Assembly: GCA_964450405.1 (NCBI GenBank)
Contig: CAYVCQ010000024.1
Span: forward strand, 1-64,000
Direction: 5' to 3'
Length of the DNA stretch: 64,000 nucleotides
From: WRGT01 sp964450405
Lineage (GTDB): Bacteria > Spirochaetota > UBA4802 > UBA5550
Positions within the stretch are counted from its first letter, which is position 1; the number at the start of each line of letters is the position of its first letter. Shown here piece by piece: positions 61,889-64,000 of the stretch. The translations under genes and the position numbers were made by a program. A model generated the notes under the pieces. That model ran no database searches, was not told the origin of the DNA, and saw nothing but the letters and a program-made list of their open reading frames with translations.

Positions 61889-63406
61889 ATGAGCACTGCA
61901 TTATATGATAATTCGCCTCAGCAGATAATCGCGATTCTCGGCAGTACCAATATAATTTATATTGCACCGCAGATTATTCTTTTAACCGGTGCTCTGATAA
62001 CAATGATTGCATCGGCATTCCCGGGCAAAAAATTTAAACAGACTATAAATTATCTTCTTACCATGATTTTTCTTTCATCCGCATGTGCAGCCTCTGCATA
62101 TCTTGCAACGCTCCCTCATGGAACAGCTTTCAACGGCATGGTGAGTTCCGATCTTTTTTCAGGAATACTTAACATCATCTACTGCATATCAACTCTTCTT
62201 ATCACGGTAATAGCTCATTCTTATTTCAATAAACGCGGAAGATATATATATGAAACCTATTCTCTTCTTCAGTTTGCCGCAGCCGGGATGATGTTTATGA
62301 CCATGGGGAGCGATCTCATTGTCATATTTATCGGACTTGAAATTTTATCCGTTGCACTTTATGTACTCTGCGGTATCGACACCGCAGACAGAAGAAGTAA
62401 TGAATCATCGGTTAAATATTTTCTTATGGGGGCCTTTGCATCGGCCTTTCTGCTTTACGGAATTGCATTTTTATATGGAGCGACCGGGACAACCTCACTA
62501 ATTGGAATTGCACAATTTATCATTGAAAAATCTGTGATTGATAATCTCTATATCTCCGCCGGTATAATACTGATTCTTATCGGTTTCGGCTTCAAGATAT
62601 CCATGGTTCCATTTCATATGTGGACTCCCGATGTTTATCAGGGGGCACCACTGATCGTAACAGTTTTTCTTTCAACTGCCCCGAAGGCCGCAGCACTAAC
62701 TGCATTGATTAAAGTAATACTGATTATATCTCCAGCCTCAGCAATATATGGATGGCTTCCAGGTCTTATTGGTGTTTTGGCAATACTCACCATGACAGTC
62801 GGTAACCTGATGGCTCTCAATCAGACAGATATTAAACGGATAATGGCATTCTCTTCCATAGCCCATATTGGATATATGCTTGTGGCATTTGCTGTATGTA
62901 CAAGTGCCGCAGTGGGACCTGTGCTCTTTTATTTTTCTGCATATATACTTATGAATATCGGATTCCTTACAATACTTTCAATTACTGCAAAAAACGAAGA
63001 CCGCAACCTGACTCTCAATGGTCTTCAGGGTCTGGCGAAGGAGAAACCTTTATTCGGAATATTCATTGTAATTTTTCTATTCAGTCTTGCAGGTATACCG
63101 CCAACTGCCGGCTTTAGTGCTAAATTTTTTATTTTCAGCACAGCAATCTCCGCAAAATTATATTATCTTGCTATTATAGGAATTTTGAATTCAGCGGTTT
63201 CAGCATATTATTATCTTAGAATTTTATTATATGTCTACATCAAAGATACACCTGAGAACCTGGATCATGGAGATAGTTTAAGCAGTATATCAATCAATGC
63301 CGCATGTTTTATAGTGATTCTCTTTACCTCTGCCGGAACAATCTGGCTGGGAATGATGCCGGGGGATTTGATCGAGCTGGCCAGAAGAGCAGTATTTTTC
63401 ATCTGA
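61889..63406 (+). CDS. nuoN: NADH-quinone oxidoreductase subunit N
   Basis: 505 residues, third antiporter-like subunit: IFIGLEILSVALYVLCG, KISMVPFHMWTPDVYQGAP and FSSIAHIGYMLV. Last gene of the operon; 69 bases after nuoM, with AAAAGGAG upstream of the ATG. Downstream are a hairpin and a full MITE copy. Confidence 0.96.
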   Translation: MSTALYDNSPQQIIAILGSTNIIYIAPQIILLTGALITMIASAFPGKKFKQTINYLLTMIFLSSACAASAYLATLPHGTAFNGMVSSDLFSGILNIIYCISTLLITVIAHSYFNKRGRYIYETYSLLQFAAAGMMFMTMGSDLIVIFIGLEILSVALYVLCGIDTADRRSNESSVKYFLMGAFASAFLLYGIAFLYGATGTTSLIGIAQFIIEKSVIDNLYISAGIILILIGFGFKISMVPFHMWTPDVYQGAPLIVTVFLSTAPKAAALTALIKVILIISPASAIYGWLPGLIGVLAILTMTVGNLMALNQTDIKRIMAFSSIAHIGYMLVAFAVCTSAAVGPVLFYFSAYILMNIGFLTILSITAKNEDRNLTLNGLQGLAKEKPLFGIFIVIFLFSLAGIPPTAGFSAKFFIFSTAISAKLYYLAIIGILNSAVSAYYYLRILLYVYIKDTPENLDHGDSLSSISINAACFIVILFTSAGTIWLGMMPGDLIELARRAVFFI

Positions 63407-63426
63407 TTTTAACATTTAACACAGCA

Positions 63427-63447
63427 GTGCAGCGTTCCGCGCTGCAC
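63427..63447 (+). terminator. Hairpin after nuoN, possible terminator
   Basis: GTGCAGCG with CGCTGCAC around TTCCG makes an 8-bp G/C-rich stem 20 bases after the nuoN stop. No U-tract follows, so it may instead stabilise the transcript end. Confidence 0.4.
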
Positions 63448-63464
63448 CGGGAAGATAGTGGAGC

Positions 63465-63623
63465 GGCTATCCCAAAAGTCTGAAATTTTCATATTTGTCA
63501 TTCCGGTTTTGCAGCATCAATTCTTGCAAATACCGGAATCTCCTGATTTAATCAGCAGTATGAGATTCCGGCATTTCGTTTCACTACAGCCGGAATGACA
63601 GCGAACACACTTTTAGGTCAGCC
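63465..63623 (+). mobile_element. Palindromic MITE-like repeat, copy 6 (full 159 bp)
   Basis: GGCTATCCCAAAAG and CTTTTAGGTCAGCC are the imperfect ends, with the core GTCATTCCGG ... CCGGAATGAC at 63497-63600. The total is 159 bases, the same as copy 2, with the flanks of 32 and 23 bases conserved. Just outside, GGAGC and GCTCC extend the inverted repeat further. It lies between nuoN and the CoA-binding gene. Confidence 0.85.
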
Positions 63624-63704
63624 CCGCTCCCATATCAGCGCAGACGATGCGTGCATGCATGAATTAGTTGTTATAAAAAATACTTTTTAATATTGTGAGG
63701 AAAT

Positions 63705-64000
63705 ATGGGAGAGATAGTTGCAGTACTCGGAGCATCGGATCATAAGGAGAGATACTCCTGCCGCGCAATAAAACTGCTGAAGGCAAACGGACATACAGTT
63801 CTTCCTGTCAATCCGCTATATGATGAAGTCAGCGGACTGCCATGTTCTAAGTCAATCAAAGATATTCATGAGAAAATAGATACTATCACAGTCTACGTCA
63901 ATCCTAAGATGGGTAATTCTTATTCAGAAGAAATCATATCGGCAAATCCAAAACGTGTAATACTTAATCCCGGATCGGAGAGTTTACAACTGGAGCAGCG
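63705..64000 (+). CDS. CoA-binding domain protein, 3' end beyond the window
   Basis: Partial, 98 codons seen, frame open to the edge. It starts MGEIVAVLGASDHKERYSCR with a glycine-containing nucleotide-binding loop, then AIKLLKANGHTVLPVNP and ISANPKRVILNPGSES. This is the CoA_binding_2 (YccU-like) Rossmann type, with an LGAS motif and NPG near the end. GTGAGG 5 bases upstream supports the start. Whether it is a stand-alone domain cannot be seen. Confidence 0.8.
   Translation, partial: MGEIVAVLGASDHKERYSCRAIKLLKANGHTVLPVNPLYDEVSGLPCSKSIKDIHEKIDTITVYVNPKMGNSYSEEIISANPKRVILNPGSESLQLEQ

Noticed and set aside
1..64000. tRNA, rRNA or a replication origin
   Set aside because: I saw no cloverleaf-like gene, ribosomal sequence or clustered DnaA-type boxes in the gaps; the gaps are filled with repeats or A/T-rich DNA.

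Overview
The window looks like chromosomal DNA of a Gram-negative, signalling-rich environmental bacterium of moderate to low GC. The evidence is many lipoprotein signal peptides, outer-membrane-type proteins, a complete 14-subunit NADH dehydrogenase and many two-component and c-di-GMP proteins. A PilZ-type protein resembling those of Leptospira-like spirochaetes, a FlgM-like protein and the mixture of chemosensory genes make a spirochaete relative plausible. This is inference from gene content; there is no rRNA or tRNA in the window to settle it. Layout: 1-12199 is a loose mixture of single genes (GNAT acetyltransferase, PilZ-like protein, solute-binding protein, MFS exporter, SPFH/flotillin-like protein, START-like lipid-binding protein, DUF3592-like membrane protein, a FlgM-like protein, a HAD phosphatase, small exported proteins), separated by structured repeats. 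12200-22274, all on the minus strand, is an eight-gene chemosensory operon: CheW, CheR-TPR, CheW, chemoreceptor, CheA-REC, CheB, REC protein and REC-GAF-GGDEF diguanylate cyclase. Its composition matches the Wsp surface-sensing pathway, whose output is c-di-GMP. 22545-30561 holds an Rpn-type nuclease, an outer-membrane protein, three tandemly duplicated beta-propeller lipoproteins and a large repeat lipoprotein. 30882-34885 is a TetR / nitronate monooxygenase / acyl-CoA dehydrogenase group. 35447-37715 is a TetR regulator next to a DUF3494-type (ice-binding-like) lipoprotein; the two share operator-like sequences. 37908-48842, minus strand, is a second signalling block of nine response-regulator and histidine-kinase genes, including a REC-HD-GYP phosphodiesterase, a REC-PP2C phosphatase and a 1190-residue kinase with four near-identical PAS units. 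49419-63406 is nuoA to nuoN in canonical order, and a CoA-binding protein gene runs off the right edge. The genes suggest a cell that integrates surface or redox signals through c-di-GMP, made by the Wsp-like GGDEF protein and degraded by the HD-GYP protein. The most unusual non-coding content is a 165-nt repeat in three complete copies. Its stems show compensatory base changes and its terminal loop can pair with an upstream strand (pseudoknot); two copies flank the SPFH gene. A second, palindromic MITE-like family (about 104-bp core, 159 bp full length) occurs six times, twice inside the nuo operon exactly at its two large intergenic gaps. Further C-rich inverted repeats fill most other long gaps.
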